From Helochares maculicollis (lineage: Eukaryota > Arthropoda > Insecta > Coleoptera > Hydrophilidae): 46,108 bases of DNA. A program made the position numbers and the translations under genes. Of this stretch, positions 36,701 through 45,083 are shown piece after piece. Location of the stretch: NCBI GenBank assembly GCA_033557835.1, contig JAWQRO010000255.1, forward strand, positions 1 to 46,108. The letters run 5' to 3'. Under the pieces are notes generated by a model. It was not told the DNA's origin and searched no databases. It saw nothing but the letters and a program-made list of their open reading frames with translations. Position 1 is the first letter of the stretch, and each line of letters opens with the position of its first letter.

Positions 36701-37879
36701 TACTTTAAATTTTCATTTTTATTAATGAAATTTAAATTTCCCGCGCTTAAATTTGCCGCGGCAATTATTTGAATTGACCGGAAATAACTCATGCTACATT
36801 TGTGCACTTTTACCCCAACCGTTTAACTCGATTATTTTTGATGCATGCCTCTTGTCTCTATAATGCAACGATCAAAACATTTTTTATGTAAAAAGGCACG
36901 CGCTTTCATACTGAGGCTTGCAATTCGAACACAGACTTATGACTTTGACGCAAAGAAATTTGGACGAATGTAGACAGACAGACAGACATACCTTAAGATC
37001 AAATATTTGAAAAAAAATTCAAGCATTGCGAAAACTTAGATTTTGGGTGTTTGATATTTTCGACTGGTATTTTAGGTTTTCTTATAAACAATCGTTTTTA
37101 TTAGTAATTGCATTTTCCGTGCATTAATTGAATCCTAAATATATGGCGTGTGCCGCTTGAGTGCTGAGGATAAACGCCGCGGGATAAAAGATTTTTTGAG
37201 TGAACTACAGCCATTTTAATGGAAATAATTTGATAACATTTTAAATACAAGGACTATTTTAATTATATATCGTACTTCGGTATTTTGAGTGCCAATTGGC
37301 AGACTATACAAATTCAACTAACTATTTCACGCCACAATATTCTTGCTCATCTATCTGCTTACAAAACTTTATTTAACTGATTAGAAAAAGTAGGACTAGT
37401 ATGCATCAATTCGTATTTGATTTAAACATTTAGTAAGAAGAAAGATGTGAGAATAGTGCATTAAATCATACTTTTATGTTGCAGGTAAATTAACTATGAA
37501 CTTCAACGAGGAAGAGGAGGAGTTCGAGGAAGAGGAAGAAGAAATGTTTGATGATGAGGAGGAGGAGGAAATGGAACATAGTGCAGAATTAGCCATGATG
37601 GAAAGTGAAAGTGATGAAGTTAGTAGCAGTATGCGGGAACTTGATGATGAAAAATCTAATCTGTTAAACTCAGAAGAAACTAGTTCCTCTCCTGTTAAAG
37701 TGGCAGCCCGTGCTCGGGAATCGTTTATTGTTGATTCAGAGTCGAGATCTGTTGCCAGTGACATTTCCAAAGTGAACAATCGTGATACTATGTCATATTT
37801 AAAAGCAAAACGGATCAATCGGCATAAACCATTAGAAGGAAGTGAAGTAAAAAAAATAAAAATATCTGAGCAGTCATAA
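11874..37879 (+). CDS. velo: SENP6/SENP7-type SUMO protease (velo homologue), ten coding exons
   Basis: Exons: 11874-12017, 16271-16687, 17423-17539, 19954-20070, 20629-21316, 21486-21736, 21797-22148, 23805-25456, 25519-25687, 37485-37879; all junctions are GT-AG with matching phases, giving 1433 residues. It cleaves SUMO chains from nuclear proteins. The first ~580 residues are Gln-rich and basic, presumably disordered. A CX2C-X9-CX2C zinc ribbon is at 635-651. A conserved pre-catalytic region is near 785-880. The Ulp1-type cysteine protease domain starts near 955 (LLIYPPG) and contains His1071 (NCHWFLAI), Asp1180 (IFDSLAG), Gln1227 and Cys1233 (NFTDCGLYLL), an intact triad. An acidic insertion separates His from Asp, as in SENP6/7. 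The tail is extremely acidic. The start has good context (AAGATGG). AATAAA is at 38051-38056. Confidence 0.9.
12018..14049 (+). other. velo intron 1, first part
   Basis: AT-rich intronic sequence; the short open frames in it show no domain. Nothing else recognised. Confidence 0.5.
14050..15474 (+). mobile_element. non-autonomous mariner-like element, copy 2 (1.43 kb)
   Basis: TA at both ends; left end GAGGGTGTTGCAGAATTAAT, right end reading out as CTTAATTTTAAAACAGGCTG. Homologous over its length to copy 1 at 7470-8847 in opposite orientation, including shared interior blocks such as TGACATCGTCGG (reverse strand) and CTTGTTGAAAA. The right 100 bp matches the end of the mariner at 1-304. A repeated block GAAACA...AACATAAACAA(C/T)CATT occurs near 14342 and again near 14474. 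No transposase is recognisable. Inserted in velo intron 1, in the same orientation relative to its host gene as copy 1 has to the ZAD gene. Confidence 0.75.
15475..16270 (+). other. velo intron 1, last part
   Basis: AT-rich; acceptor TTTTTAG at 16264-16270. Nothing else seen. Confidence 0.5.
16688..17422 (+). other. velo intron 2
   Basis: Donor GTAAGT after 16687; acceptor GAAAATAG. No gene or repeat recognised. Confidence 0.6.
17540..18147 (+). other. velo intron 3, upstream of the nested transporter
   Basis: AT-rich; must contain the promoter and 5' leader of the nested ZnT gene. No clear TATA box or spliced leader could be assigned. Confidence 0.4.
18148..19407 (+). CDS. ZnT35C: zinc transporter of the CDF family (ZnT2/3/8 type), intronless and nested
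   Basis: A single 419-residue frame. CDF/SLC30 proteins exchange protons for Zn2+ and load zinc into vesicles or out of the cytosol. Six membrane segments lie near residues 99-120, 124-150, 165-189, 201-222, 268-290 and 299-320. The transport site is intact: H132/D136 in segment 2 (DAAHLLTD) and H270/D274 in segment 5 (HVIGD). A His-rich cytosolic loop spans about 223-258 (HQHGHSHGG, SHSHSDNSHKH). The N-terminus has HCH at 83-85 and the C-terminus CYQC at 411-414, both features of vesicular ZnT2/3/8 proteins. The C-terminal domain (from about 330) is complete, so length is normal. The gene has no intron and lies wholly within velo intron 3 on the same strand, so expression is independent or from the host transcript. 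The Drosophila name is by similarity to ZnT35C. Confidence 0.93.
   Translation: MDGKNENDPIQFPKGPMGYGSFLQSNNIATSSPRRVIYCVHGKPSAGCCKVLEGEITEPADEVVDISTHAKENSDTSRLINKHCHKSRREEVDKRARKKLILASVLCVFFMIGEVIGGYLSSSLAIATDAAHLLTDFASFMISLFSLWMATRPATRKMSFGWYRAEVIGALTSVLMIWVVTGILVYMAVDRVIHRNFEIDAFVMLITSAVGVGVNLIMGLTLHQHGHSHGGSSHSHSDNSHKHAEDGLKKSGGGSHSHDQNINVRAAYIHVIGDFLQSFGVLVAAIVIYYKPEWDIVDPICTFLFSILVLITTFAIIKDTLLVLMEGMPKGIDFNDVHDIFINIPGVRKVHNLRIWALSLDKTALSAHIAIQPGTNPQSILMIATKNVHDKYNFFEMTLQIEEFHDAMENCYQCKMPDV
19408..19953 (+). other. 3' UTR of the nested transporter and end of velo intron 3
   Basis: No AATAAA found; ATTAAA variants occur near 19670 and 19746. The velo acceptor TTAACAG ends at 19953. Confidence 0.4.
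20071..20628 (+). other. velo intron 4
   Basis: Donor GTATGT, acceptor TTTCCAG. Nothing else recognised. Confidence 0.6.
22149..23804 (+). other. velo intron 7 with dispersed repeat
   Basis: 1.66-kb intron, donor GTAAGT, acceptor TTTTGCAG. Contains the repeat copy at 22475-22800; the rest is AT-rich and unassigned. Confidence 0.6.
22475..22800 (+). repeat. diverged dispersed repeat, copy 2
   Basis: Collinear blocks shared with 8925-9580, best around CTTGGGTGGCTTGTTTCTTT. Same orientation as copy 1. Confidence 0.4.
23805..25456 (+). CDS. velo: velo exon 8: Ulp1-type catalytic domain
   Basis: This exon (residues 696-1246) carries the whole catalytic triad. An S/T-rich acidic segment (IVTLSSDEEDN, a possible SUMO-interacting motif with hydrophobic core and adjacent acidic/serine residues) precedes the folded part. 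The substrate-cleft segment FLNDVIIDFYLKY matches the family. Between His1071 and Asp1180 lies roughly 90 residues of lysine- then Asp/Glu-rich insert, characteristic of the SENP6/7 branch and absent from SENP1-type proteases. Exon 9 completes the fold with DPIKDYHIPILELKTWF and the KREDI motif typical of this branch. Confidence 0.92.
25688..26237 (+). other. start of velo intron 9
   Basis: Donor GTAAGT after 25687. AT-rich; no gene seen before the microsatellite. Confidence 0.5.
26238..26294. repeat. (TA)n microsatellite
   Basis: Uninterrupted TA dinucleotides, ending exactly at the left end of the mariner relic that follows. Confidence 0.95.
26293..27460 (-). mobile_element. mariner relic with decayed transposase
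   Basis: Ends are TACCGGAATGCTCTGTCT at the left and the inverse TACCGGAATGTTCTATCC at the right, each with TA. On the minus strand, interrupted frames give mariner motifs in order: ITGVEKWITYENIARKR, then HHDNARPNAALTTRQ, then VELGWEI and a proline-rich SP-like segment. In the first motif the expected catalytic Asp of GDE is Val, while the HDN Asp remains. Several frameshifts and stops; inactive. Confidence 0.85.
27461..27771 (+). other. intron spacer between mariner relics
   Basis: AT-rich; nothing recognised. Confidence 0.5.
27772..29013 (-). mobile_element. mariner relic of a second type
   Basis: Terminal repeats CTAAGTTGTCCAATAAGTTT and inverse TTAGGTTGTTCATAAAGTTT, with TA at both ends. 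Minus-strand frames include VEALSIVLGSINNILTE (DNA-binding HTH region), FWDANGIWFVDYVQ, TINSEY, FHQDN and KRFSSNDEAITDVEAYFAAL near the C-terminus, in the expected order. Multiple frameshifts and stop codons; length about 1.24 kb as for a full mariner. Confidence 0.85.
29014..29487 (+). other. intron spacer
   Basis: AT-rich, no recognised feature. Confidence 0.5.
29488..30619 (+). mobile_element. heavily decayed mariner relic of a third type
   Basis: Plus-strand remnants: NLQDVFIFCFKQKKNA (N-terminus, alignable to the relic at 31265-32526), KRATI..LRTIHIKSKTKHSW, ETITAEQLMDLKQ, and LFGSMQSALQE near the C-terminus. Ends were placed by a weak inverted repeat (GCTCAGATTTTTGGA against ACTTAGATTGTTGGA) with TA. 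Most of the frame is lost. Confidence 0.65.
30620..31264 (+). other. intron spacer
   Basis: AT-rich; nothing recognised. Confidence 0.5.
31265..32526 (+). mobile_element. near full-length mariner relic
   Basis: TA plus CCAGGTGAGCAAGTTTAAAA at the left and the inverse CCAGGTGCGCAAGTTTGAAA at the right. The transposase is recognisable along its length: SNFEPRKEHLRHVMIFLFNQ (31433 onward; the usual start Met is replaced by Leu), RTCE-like WFQRFKSGGF, an HTH region to AMG then a stop, VTGDEKWIYFANLKRRKSW, HNNAPAHSAKVVKET, SPDPAPSDYHFF, and a LPER C-terminus followed by a stop in place of Trp. The second catalytic Asp (HDN) is Asn; first and third remain. At least three nonsense changes and two frameshifts. 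Confidence 0.9.
32527..33389 (+). other. intron spacer
   Basis: AT-rich. The left terminus of the next relic may lie at its right end but was not identified. Confidence 0.45.
33390..34245 (-). mobile_element. mariner relic with internal deletion and (TA)n
   Basis: Read on the minus strand, 34200-33870 gives the N-terminus (MEVNKEKIRTIFKVCFDKGE, RSSIFDVHDAGKPVVDNLDK, VNRYVSSRS), and 33720-33390 gives DQKRPELANRKNVF, HDNDKPHTS, RDHHLFLSLN and FYERGI. The central part, including the first catalytic Asp region, is missing and its place is taken by a (TA)n tract at about 33738-33791. Inactive. Terminal repeats not resolved. Confidence 0.8.
33738..33791. repeat. (TA)n microsatellite inside a mariner relic
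   Basis: Pure TA tract with one AA break at the right end, flanked on both sides by parts of the same transposase. Confidence 0.92.
34440..35190 (-). mobile_element. RTE-like LINE fragment, reverse transcriptase 3' part
   Basis: The minus-strand frame from 35189 contains CSDDIVLVENCPNELQNLI (the (Y/F)ADD catalytic motif, here CSDD), then GLQISYSRTKFIF (thumb-proximal KTK motif), and a C-terminal stretch. A shifted frame downstream reads AAYIARTDNRWITRLIEW, matching the GH(I/V)AR..DDRW motif near the end of such LINE ORFs. Broken by stops and frameshifts. Similar in type to the relic at 45081-46087. Confidence 0.82.
35191..37484 (+). other. last part of velo intron 9
   Basis: No gene recognised. 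Contains a purine-rich tract (about 36160-36240), a palindrome-forming 19-bp inverted repeat at 36608-36749, a (ACAG)n tract near 36973-36988, and a GGTACGCCT / AGGCGTACC pair at 36052-36060 and 36115-36123. The acceptor GTTGCAG ends at 37484. Confidence 0.5.
36608..36749. repeat. perfect 19-bp inverted repeat, possible small MITE or hairpin
   Basis: TAAGCGCGGGAAATTTAAA at 36608-36626 is repeated exactly in inverse at 36731-36749, with a 104-bp AT-rich loop. A separate 12-bp palindrome TTGCCGCGGCAA lies at 36753-36764. Confidence 0.6.
37485..37879 (+). CDS. velo: velo exon 10: acidic C-terminal tail
   Basis: Joined to exon 9 in phase 1 (LPTLE|G). After the acceptor GTTGCAG it encodes MNFNEEEEEFEEEEEEMFDD and a Ser/Glu-rich region, ending with a lysine-rich KRINRHKPLEG...KKIKISEQS and TAA. 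The reverse strand shows an artefactual Ser-rich frame. The exon lies 11.8 kb from exon 9. A nuclear-localisation role for the basic end is a guess. Confidence 0.85.
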
Positions 37880-38640
37880 TTATAATGATATATTAAGTTA
37901 TTTTTTTTTTTTACCTTTTGTAGAATACATTGTACATTTTGATTAAGGCTAGAAAGTTTTTGTATATCTAATTGTAAATCGCATCAGCAATTGTAATTTT
38001 ATTTTGCTGAGATACTGATTATTTTCCGTTTATGTTGAAATATATTTTTAAATAAAAAATGTTCCTCTAAAATTTGTGTTTGGATTAATACCACAAGTTG
38101 TTTAATTCCAAATTTAGTGAATTCTATACTTAAATTAATAAAAATAAATCAGGTTAATATTAAATTTCGCGGTATTTTATCTTCTTCATCTTGCTTTCGC
38201 TCGTTTGAGGTTAAGCTAACGGACTTATCATACTAACTTTGCATCCTTATTCCACAGCGCTCTGTCTCTATTCTGTGGCCACTGCAAAAAGTTTGGTTAG
38301 GGTTGACTGGCTGCTTACCGAAAAGGTATGTTCACAATGGAAAATGAGCTTAATGTAAACTAAACTGAAACCCTGCACGTTTGGTGAAATATATGTTGAG
38401 CTTTAACGCTTCATATCTATTTTCTTAGACCCAGCATAATTACTCGGATTTTCCGTTTGCAGACAAGAAAATATTTGATAGAGTTAGTATATATGGCTCG
38501 TTCACAAATACCTCTTTTGACGTAAACTTGCCGCGGCCTAACCCTATCTACCGTAATGTCAAATTTTTCATATGACGAAGTTTTAAAATAACTGCCCAAT
38601 TCTTTTCTTAAGTGTTTATTCCCTTGTGATCTTGTAATCA
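37880..38640. other. velo 3' UTR and intergenic spacer
   Basis: AATAAA at 38051-38056. Segment 38181-38220 resembles 36424-36460 (CTTCTTC...TTCGCTC...TTGAGGTTAAG), a short dispersed repeat. No gene seen. Confidence 0.5.
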
Positions 38641-38915
38641 GTGCGGGTGATCGTTTACCTGTGCAGCTAATGTTAGCCGGTGATCCGTAATGGGATATTT
38701 TTTATCATCCTGAGTTCGTAGATGCATGGCGGCCGTCAAACTCGAAAAACGATTTTTTTTGTGAATTTTCCCAAGTGTTCACTACTTTTCGCTTAAAATT
38801 CAAATAATTCAAGTGATCCTCCTGGTTTTCTGCACAAAATTATAAACAGTGGAATCGATTATCAAATCGGAAGAAGTACCGTTTTTGATGACCAATTAAC
38901 CAGCTTGTTCACAGG
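38641..38915 (+). promoter_or_regulatory. possible promoter and non-coding first exon of Ccdc6
   Basis: The coding exon at 41084 is preceded two bases upstream by an acceptor (TTGTTTAG), so a 5' leader exon must lie upstream. The region holds ATGGCGGCC at 38726-38734 (PHO/YY1-like core) and a possible donor CACAGG|GTTTGT at 38915/38916. Tentative. Confidence 0.3.
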
Positions 38916-41081
38916 GTTTGTTTTATTTTTCAAATTATATTTGTTAAAGTATATACTAGTGATTTAATCTATCGCCAAAAAAGCGGTGGGCGTCGTTGTA
39001 TTTAGGTAACACAATTTAGTTTTTACATATTGTTAGGTCCATTAGTTATAGGAGGACTAGAGGATCTACGAGCATTTTTAATTGTTACAATCAATGGTTA
39101 AAGATCCACTTAAAATCTGTCGTGCTGGTAACAATTGATAGCTATGCTTAAAGTTAATATGAAATTTTATAATTGAGGTATTAAAGCAAATCTTCATATG
39201 AGTTCTTTAAGATCATTCCGTAACGAGATAGTGGATTCATGAAATTGACCAACCATTTGCTTTATCATGAAAACTCATTCTTAGAACTTCATCAACAAGA
39301 ATATTAACAAAAGAGAAAATAAGTGAACTTTTTACATATGTTGATGTATGATCATATTTTATAAATGAGATTGTTTAAATAATCAAGTTAATCTTGCTTT
39401 TTGGTTTTATATATCTAAACAATGAACTTAAATGAAATATTTCAACATGCCAACCAATGCCTTTATTTTACATAATTTAACATCTTAGGGAAACACTTAA
39501 TTTATATTTCATCAGCTTAGAAGTTTCAGAAATAAACGCATGTTTAAAACAATCACTAGATCAAAGTGTTTTTATCCAGAGCTAGAAGATAAATCTCCTT
39601 ATCTATGATGAAGGGGATAGGAGCAAATGGAAATTTTGATTACTCTACTCCTTGAAGCTTGATTATTTTAAAAACCGATGACTCAAACCCTTCTTGTTGT
39701 TTTGGTTTCCACATTTCTCAAATTTTTCATCAATAAAGCTCATGCCTCATCAGACTCTAGATTTATAGCCTTCAATTTTTTCTTCTATAAAAATCATAGG
39801 TTCCTAATTGATTGCTTTAAACCTATGGCTTGGCAGCTCTGTCTCCTTCCCTAACAAACCCCTAAATAATTTTACCAATTAAACTATCTTGTCTTTTAGT
39901 GGCTGAAAACATTTGGCTTGTTGACTTTGTTTCCTTGCCTGTCAATACTTAGCATTTTATTCTACTGAAAAGTTCACAGCTCCTTGGCATTGATTTATAA
40001 TGTTGAATTTGTTTCTCTATTAATGGTCCCTTGATTTTAAACTTTTGGTTTGTCTTACTTGTGGGGTTTCTACAATTTCTATCTCTAAAAGTATAATGCT
40101 CATTGGCTGATGGATGTAAGCATTCTTGTCAAATATCTTGTAGTCTTGTAATTAAGTGTGGAGTAGAACATATGCTACCACTTTAACCATGGACAGAAGT
40201 ATTGTATTAAATTATATGCTTTAAATCTCCATATATAAAAGGGTACAAATAATTTGTTTCTTTTAAATGACATACCATATGGAGTAGAAGTAAACAATTA
40301 CATTATCTATAAATGATATAACAAATAATATTAACACATCAATTTTAAATCATTGTATTTCAATTAGACTTGAAAGCATCAGTGTTAGAATGAAATGTGT
40401 CTTTTTCTTCTTCTCTTTTACTTATGCTTCATTGATTTTAATTATATAAAAATTGAACATCGAATAGGAATACTTAAAAGTTTACCTTTTTAGCGCACTG
40501 AGATACAAATAAAAGTCTTAATTGTTATTAGCTGCTACTCCAAAATACTTGGACAGGTCTATCTATACCTATAAAACTTTCTGCATGCAAAGTCGATAAT
40601 AAACTATCAAAAAATATACAGGAATAGGAAAAACATGAAAAATCCAATAAAAGCGTTTTTATTATTTAGCACTCTCTCACAGTACTATTACTGGCCTCTG
40701 CATTCCCTGTTGAACATGAAATTTGTAAGCCGTTACAAATCCAATGGAACTTATTCTTAATGTTTATTCTTTTTACTACTAATATACTTCACACACCCTG
40801 TGAAGGTAATTTCCTGTTTGTTGTTTAATTCATTGTAATGTCCAATAACAATTGTCAAAATTATTAACTAAAAATTTGCTTTCGTTCGAATAGAATGCAA
40901 CATATTAGAGTCTACTATATTCTTTCTTTACAATGATAATGCATTTTGTAAATTGATAATGTTCAGTTCTTAGTTGTTAAGTTGTACCGTCCAATTATGA
41001 AAGGCCTCTTTTGTCAATCTATAAGTACAGAAAACCCAGGTAGCGTTATTAGAAACTACTAATATATTGATTTTTGTTTAG
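38916..41081 (+). other. presumed 5' UTR intron of Ccdc6
   Basis: About 2.2 kb of AT-rich sequence without coding features. Confidence 0.35.
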
Positions 41082-41083
41082 AA

Positions 41084-43069
41084 ATGGCCGATTCCGCTAG
41101 CGAATCTGACTCTAGTAGTATCGATGGGGGTCCTATTATGATGCCTCCCAGTCCGATTACTCGAGAGCAGCTACAAAAACGCATAGAAAGCTTGCAGCAG
41201 CAAAATAAAGTATTGAAGGTCGAGTTGGAAACATACAAGCTACGAGTTCGGGCTTTGCAGGAAGAGAATCGTGGGCTAAGGCAAGCTTCTGTGATAATCC
41301 AAGCTAAGGCTGAGCAAGAAGAAGAATTCATTTCGAATACCTTGCTGAAGAAAATTCAGGCTTTGAAAAAAGAGAAAGAATCGCTCGCTCATCATTATGA
41401 GAGGGAAGAAGAGTGCCTCACTAATGACCTTTCTAGGAAATTAACACAGCTGAGACAGGAAAAGTGTCGTCTTGAGCAGACTTTGGAGCAAGAACAAGAG
41501 TGCCTTGTCAATCGTCTTATGCGTAAAATTGAAAAATTAGAAGCCGAAACTTTGGCTAAGCAGACCAATTTAGAGCAGTTGCGCAGAGAAAAAGTAGAAT
41601 TAGAAAATACTTTGGAGCAAGAGCAAGAAGCATTGGTGAATAAATTATGGAAGCGCATGGATAAATTAGAAGCGGAAAAGCGAATGCTGCAAATTAAACT
41701 GGATCAACCGGTTTCGGATCCAGCAAGTCCAAGAGATATTAGTAATGGGGATACTGCCAATAATTTAAGCGCTCACATACAAACTTTGAGATCGGAAGTA
41801 ACTCGTTTGAGGCAGACTCTTGCAGCTAGTCAACAGGAACATACTCAAAAAATGCAGCGCTATGCTCAAGAAGAGCGTTGTATTCGTGAGGAAAATCTCA
41901 GGTTGCAAAGGAAGCTGCAATTAGAAGTCGAGCGTCGGGAAGCTTTATGCAGGCATTTGTCGGAGAGTGAAAGTTCTTTAGAAATGGAAGAGGAGCGGCA
42001 TTATAATGAACAAGTTTTAGGTGTTCGGCAACATACAGTCTCGCCTGTTCCTTATAACCCTTCGCCAAGTCAAAGCAGACCTCTGAGTCCAGGTAGTAGT
42101 ATTTTTTAATATTTATTGATATTGTGTTGGATTTAAATAGTTTATAGTGTAATTTTCCACTCAAGCTGCTCATCAGCTTTTTTAATGATGAATTTGACTT
42201 ATTCTTTAAGCCAAGTTTAAAATATTTTGACAAAAGCTCTGACAATGTCATCAAGTTTAATATTGGGTTGTTCGGAAAGTTTGTGATTATTTGAATTGAG
42301 TATATCATGGACAGAATCACCTTACCCATTCACCATTTCTTTATAAATTTCCATAGCCTTTAAAACTATTTTCATAAAGAATTTTAGTATTTTTAGTATT
42401 TGTTCCGTTTTCTTCATTTTTAAAAAGACTGACTCATCTACATTTAATAGCTTATAAACATAAACTGATAAGAGATATTGAGTCAACATTTTATATGAGT
42501 TCACATGAAGGACTGTTAATACACTTATACTTTTGTTTCCACTACTGGAGCATAGATGTCTATCAATGAACTTTTACTAACCTCGTAACCTCTCCTTACT
42601 CTTAACAAAAATTGTCATGAACTTTCCAGACAGCTCAATAATTTTTATCGAAGTATTGAACGTTCAGCTATTTCAGTTAGAAATGGTCACCAAAAATTAC
42701 TAACCATCTATTTACATTCTTTGTTGGCATAAATTTGAAAATGCCTACAAATATAACTACTGCAGACTCAGTGTTTATAAAACTGAAAAGAAATTAAAGT
42801 TTGTTTCAAGTTTAACCATTTGCATTTATCCACTAGGTCTATCTTTACAAGCACCATCTCCCAGAGATTCTTTGCTAATGCAACCAACCAGATGCACCTC
42901 TTGTGGCCAGATGCAACCTCCAGTCTGTGTTCCTGTTAATTTGCACACTGTTAATAGCAATAGTCCTCCAACAGCACCACATCGTCGTACTAGTGAGCGT
43001 TTTATTAAGCCTGCCATTCCAGCGCCACAACCAGCTAGTCCTATGGATACCTCGGGCTCTAAGGATTAA
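41084..43069 (+). CDS. Ccdc6: coiled-coil domain-containing protein 6 (CCDC6)
   Basis: Two coding exons, 41084-42092 and 42837-43069, joined in phase 1 (LSPG|LSLQAPSP), giving 413 residues. CCDC6 is a coiled-coil scaffold/phosphoprotein implicated in DNA-damage signalling in vertebrates. An acidic-serine N-terminus with a PPSPITREQL motif precedes a long coiled coil (about 27-210) with repeated (E)EE(E/C)(F/L)..N.L.(K/R)K(I/L) units, then a Ser/Pro-containing linker and a second coil ending in the highly conserved EERCIREENLRLQRKLQLE and REALCRHLSESESSLEMEEE. The tail is Pro/Ser-rich (TVSPVPYNPSPSQSRPLSPG). Exon 2 adds a CX2C pair (RCTSCGQ) of unknown meaning. Exon 1 is preceded by an acceptor, so there is a leader intron. 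AATAAA at 43612-43617. The intron carries a 380-bp mariner deletion derivative. Confidence 0.93.
42261..42640. mobile_element. deleted mariner (MITE-like), 380 bp
   Basis: Left end TATTGGGTTGTTCGGAAAGT and right end inverse TATTGAGCTGTCTGGAAAGT, each starting with TA, match at about 16 of 20 positions. The TTGGGTTGTTCGGAAAGTTT core is a typical mariner terminus. The interior is non-coding. Located in the Ccdc6 intron. Confidence 0.75.
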
Positions 43070-45040
43070 ACCTCTCTGGTAAATTTATTAAACTCTAACG
43101 AAATAATTAAAATTCATTTAAAGCATATTAAACAGAAAATCAATTTTACATCTTAATAAATTAAAATAATCTATTTATCTTTTCCAGACTTTGTGCTACA
43201 TCTTCTTAGAACATTGGTATTGGAAACTAATTATGTATTTTATGTAAAAATTCTTATATGTTCTGTATTATTAAAATTTCAATACTATTTTTTTGTCTGG
43301 ATAAAAAGAAGTATCCCATACTCTGATATACATACATATTTACAAATATATATAAGAAACAATGACGTTAAACTACATTATTTTTAAAAGATAATATAAT
43401 ACGTGTATAGAGGGCAGCTGCATTTTTATCATCGCCCTATAAGCTTCTACTATCATTGTACTTAAAACGTTTCACACAGTTACGAGAAATATACATGTTT
43501 TAAAATTGGTTTGAAGATACTAATAGGAGAAATATGTAAATGTAAATGTTCAATCCATAGAGTAAGTCTTTCAAATTTTTGCCAACATTAAGTGTTATTA
43601 AGTATAATATAAATAAAAGGATTGGAAGTTTTCAGTAATACAAATTTTTGTTACTGAATAAAGACGAGAGAAAAAGGTTTTATATATCTTTCTAAATAAA
43701 TTGTATTCATACAGCAACAAATGTTACATGTATCTGACTCACGTCAATTTAGCCAAATGAAGAAAAATAGCTTAAAATGTACTGAGTGTCGACGGAAATG
43801 TATAATGTTAAAATAGAAATTAATTTTTTTTATTTCTTTATGTGCACTTGCAGTGGATTCCAATATAGCTTGGTAATTTTATAGGCGCAGTGCATTTTAT
43901 ATTAAATTTTGAAGCATATGGACACATTCTGTTCAGTTTAAATTAAAATGCGCTGCAAAAGCACGATTAATTGCCTTTAATGCACCATTAATTCATAAGT
44001 TAATTTGAAGATTTTTAATTAAGTGAATTAATTTTATTAATCCAAAATGTTTCATTAATCAAAAATATTTTATTAATCCAATTTTGTATTAACCAGAAAG
44101 ATTTTTATATTAATCAATAGCTCTAATTTACTTTTCATTTCGTAACAAAGCATCATCGATATAACAGTTTGATTTTATTTTTTTCTTAAATGAGTTTAGT
44201 GTGTAAGTCTACTAGTTTAGCAAATTATGTAATCGCAAAAATTTTAAATTGAGGCACTTCTCATAGTGCGAAAAAATTGAAAAGTGATATTAGCTGTAAT
44301 GTTTGGAATAATTGTTAGGCTAGCAAAAATGCCAGCTAATTATTTGATTATAAATATTTTTGATGATTTAATAAATAATAAACATTGCAACTTCGGTTTA
44401 AATAAAATTTAAAGCTCTTTCAAAAGTCTTGAAATAGTTTAAGCTGATCACAAATTGGCTAATAATAAACACATTTTTTAATTTTTTTAAGTGCATTGCG
44501 TTCCTATTATGTAATGGTTATTATTAATAGATTTTTAATTGTTTTTTAAACTAATTATCTAAGATTTTCTAATGCTGGGTAATGCTAACAAATATTTTGT
44601 TTCTATTTTCAACGTTTTATTGTGTTAATTTTTACAATCTGCAAGCAACGCCTAATGTTGCATCCTACATTGCTGGGATATTTTTTTATTATTTAGTAAT
44701 CTTACGCTAAGGTACATAAGTGATAATTATTGCAATTTATGTATTGGTTTAAATAAAAGTTTCTTTTGAAATGCTGTTTTATTGACTATTTGATTTTATT
44801 TTTTTTTATTGAAAAGATGCCCATATTGATTTGTTCATCATTACATTTGAGGAGTCATTTAGCCAATGCAGTCCCTCAAAAGCTAATTAAACAATTTGGG
44901 AAATATAAAATATTTTAATCATTTTGCCACCTAATACTGTATCTTATAATGTATATTATTAAAGTATGTTGATACACTTTGAATCCTCTTTATGTATGGA
45001 TGTATGGATTTACAGAGTGAGATTAACTTAACAAAATTGC
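43070..45040. other. Ccdc6 3' UTR and intergenic AT-rich sequence
   Basis: After AATAAA at 43612-43617 the sequence is AT-rich. A patch at about 43980-44125 repeats ATTAAT(C)-type words (TTTATTAATCCAA, TTCATTAATCAAA, TATTAATCAATAG). No gene seen. Confidence 0.5.
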
Positions 45041-45050
45041 ATTTTTTACA

Positions 45051-45052
<2 letters not shown>

Positions 45053-45080
<28 letters not shown>
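45053..45080. repeat. (TA)n tract
   Basis: TA dinucleotides at the 3' side of the minus-strand LINE relic; may combine target duplication and element tail. Confidence 0.85.

Positions 45081-45083
<3 letters not shown>

Noticed and set aside
37474..37818. Serine-rich minus-strand frame
   Set aside because: It is the reverse complement of the Glu/Asp-rich velo exon, so poly-Ser is an artefact of GAA/GAG/GAT codons.
42322..42504. 60-codon minus-strand frame
   Set aside because: Lies in the AT-rich interior of the 380-bp mariner derivative; no transposase similarity recognised.
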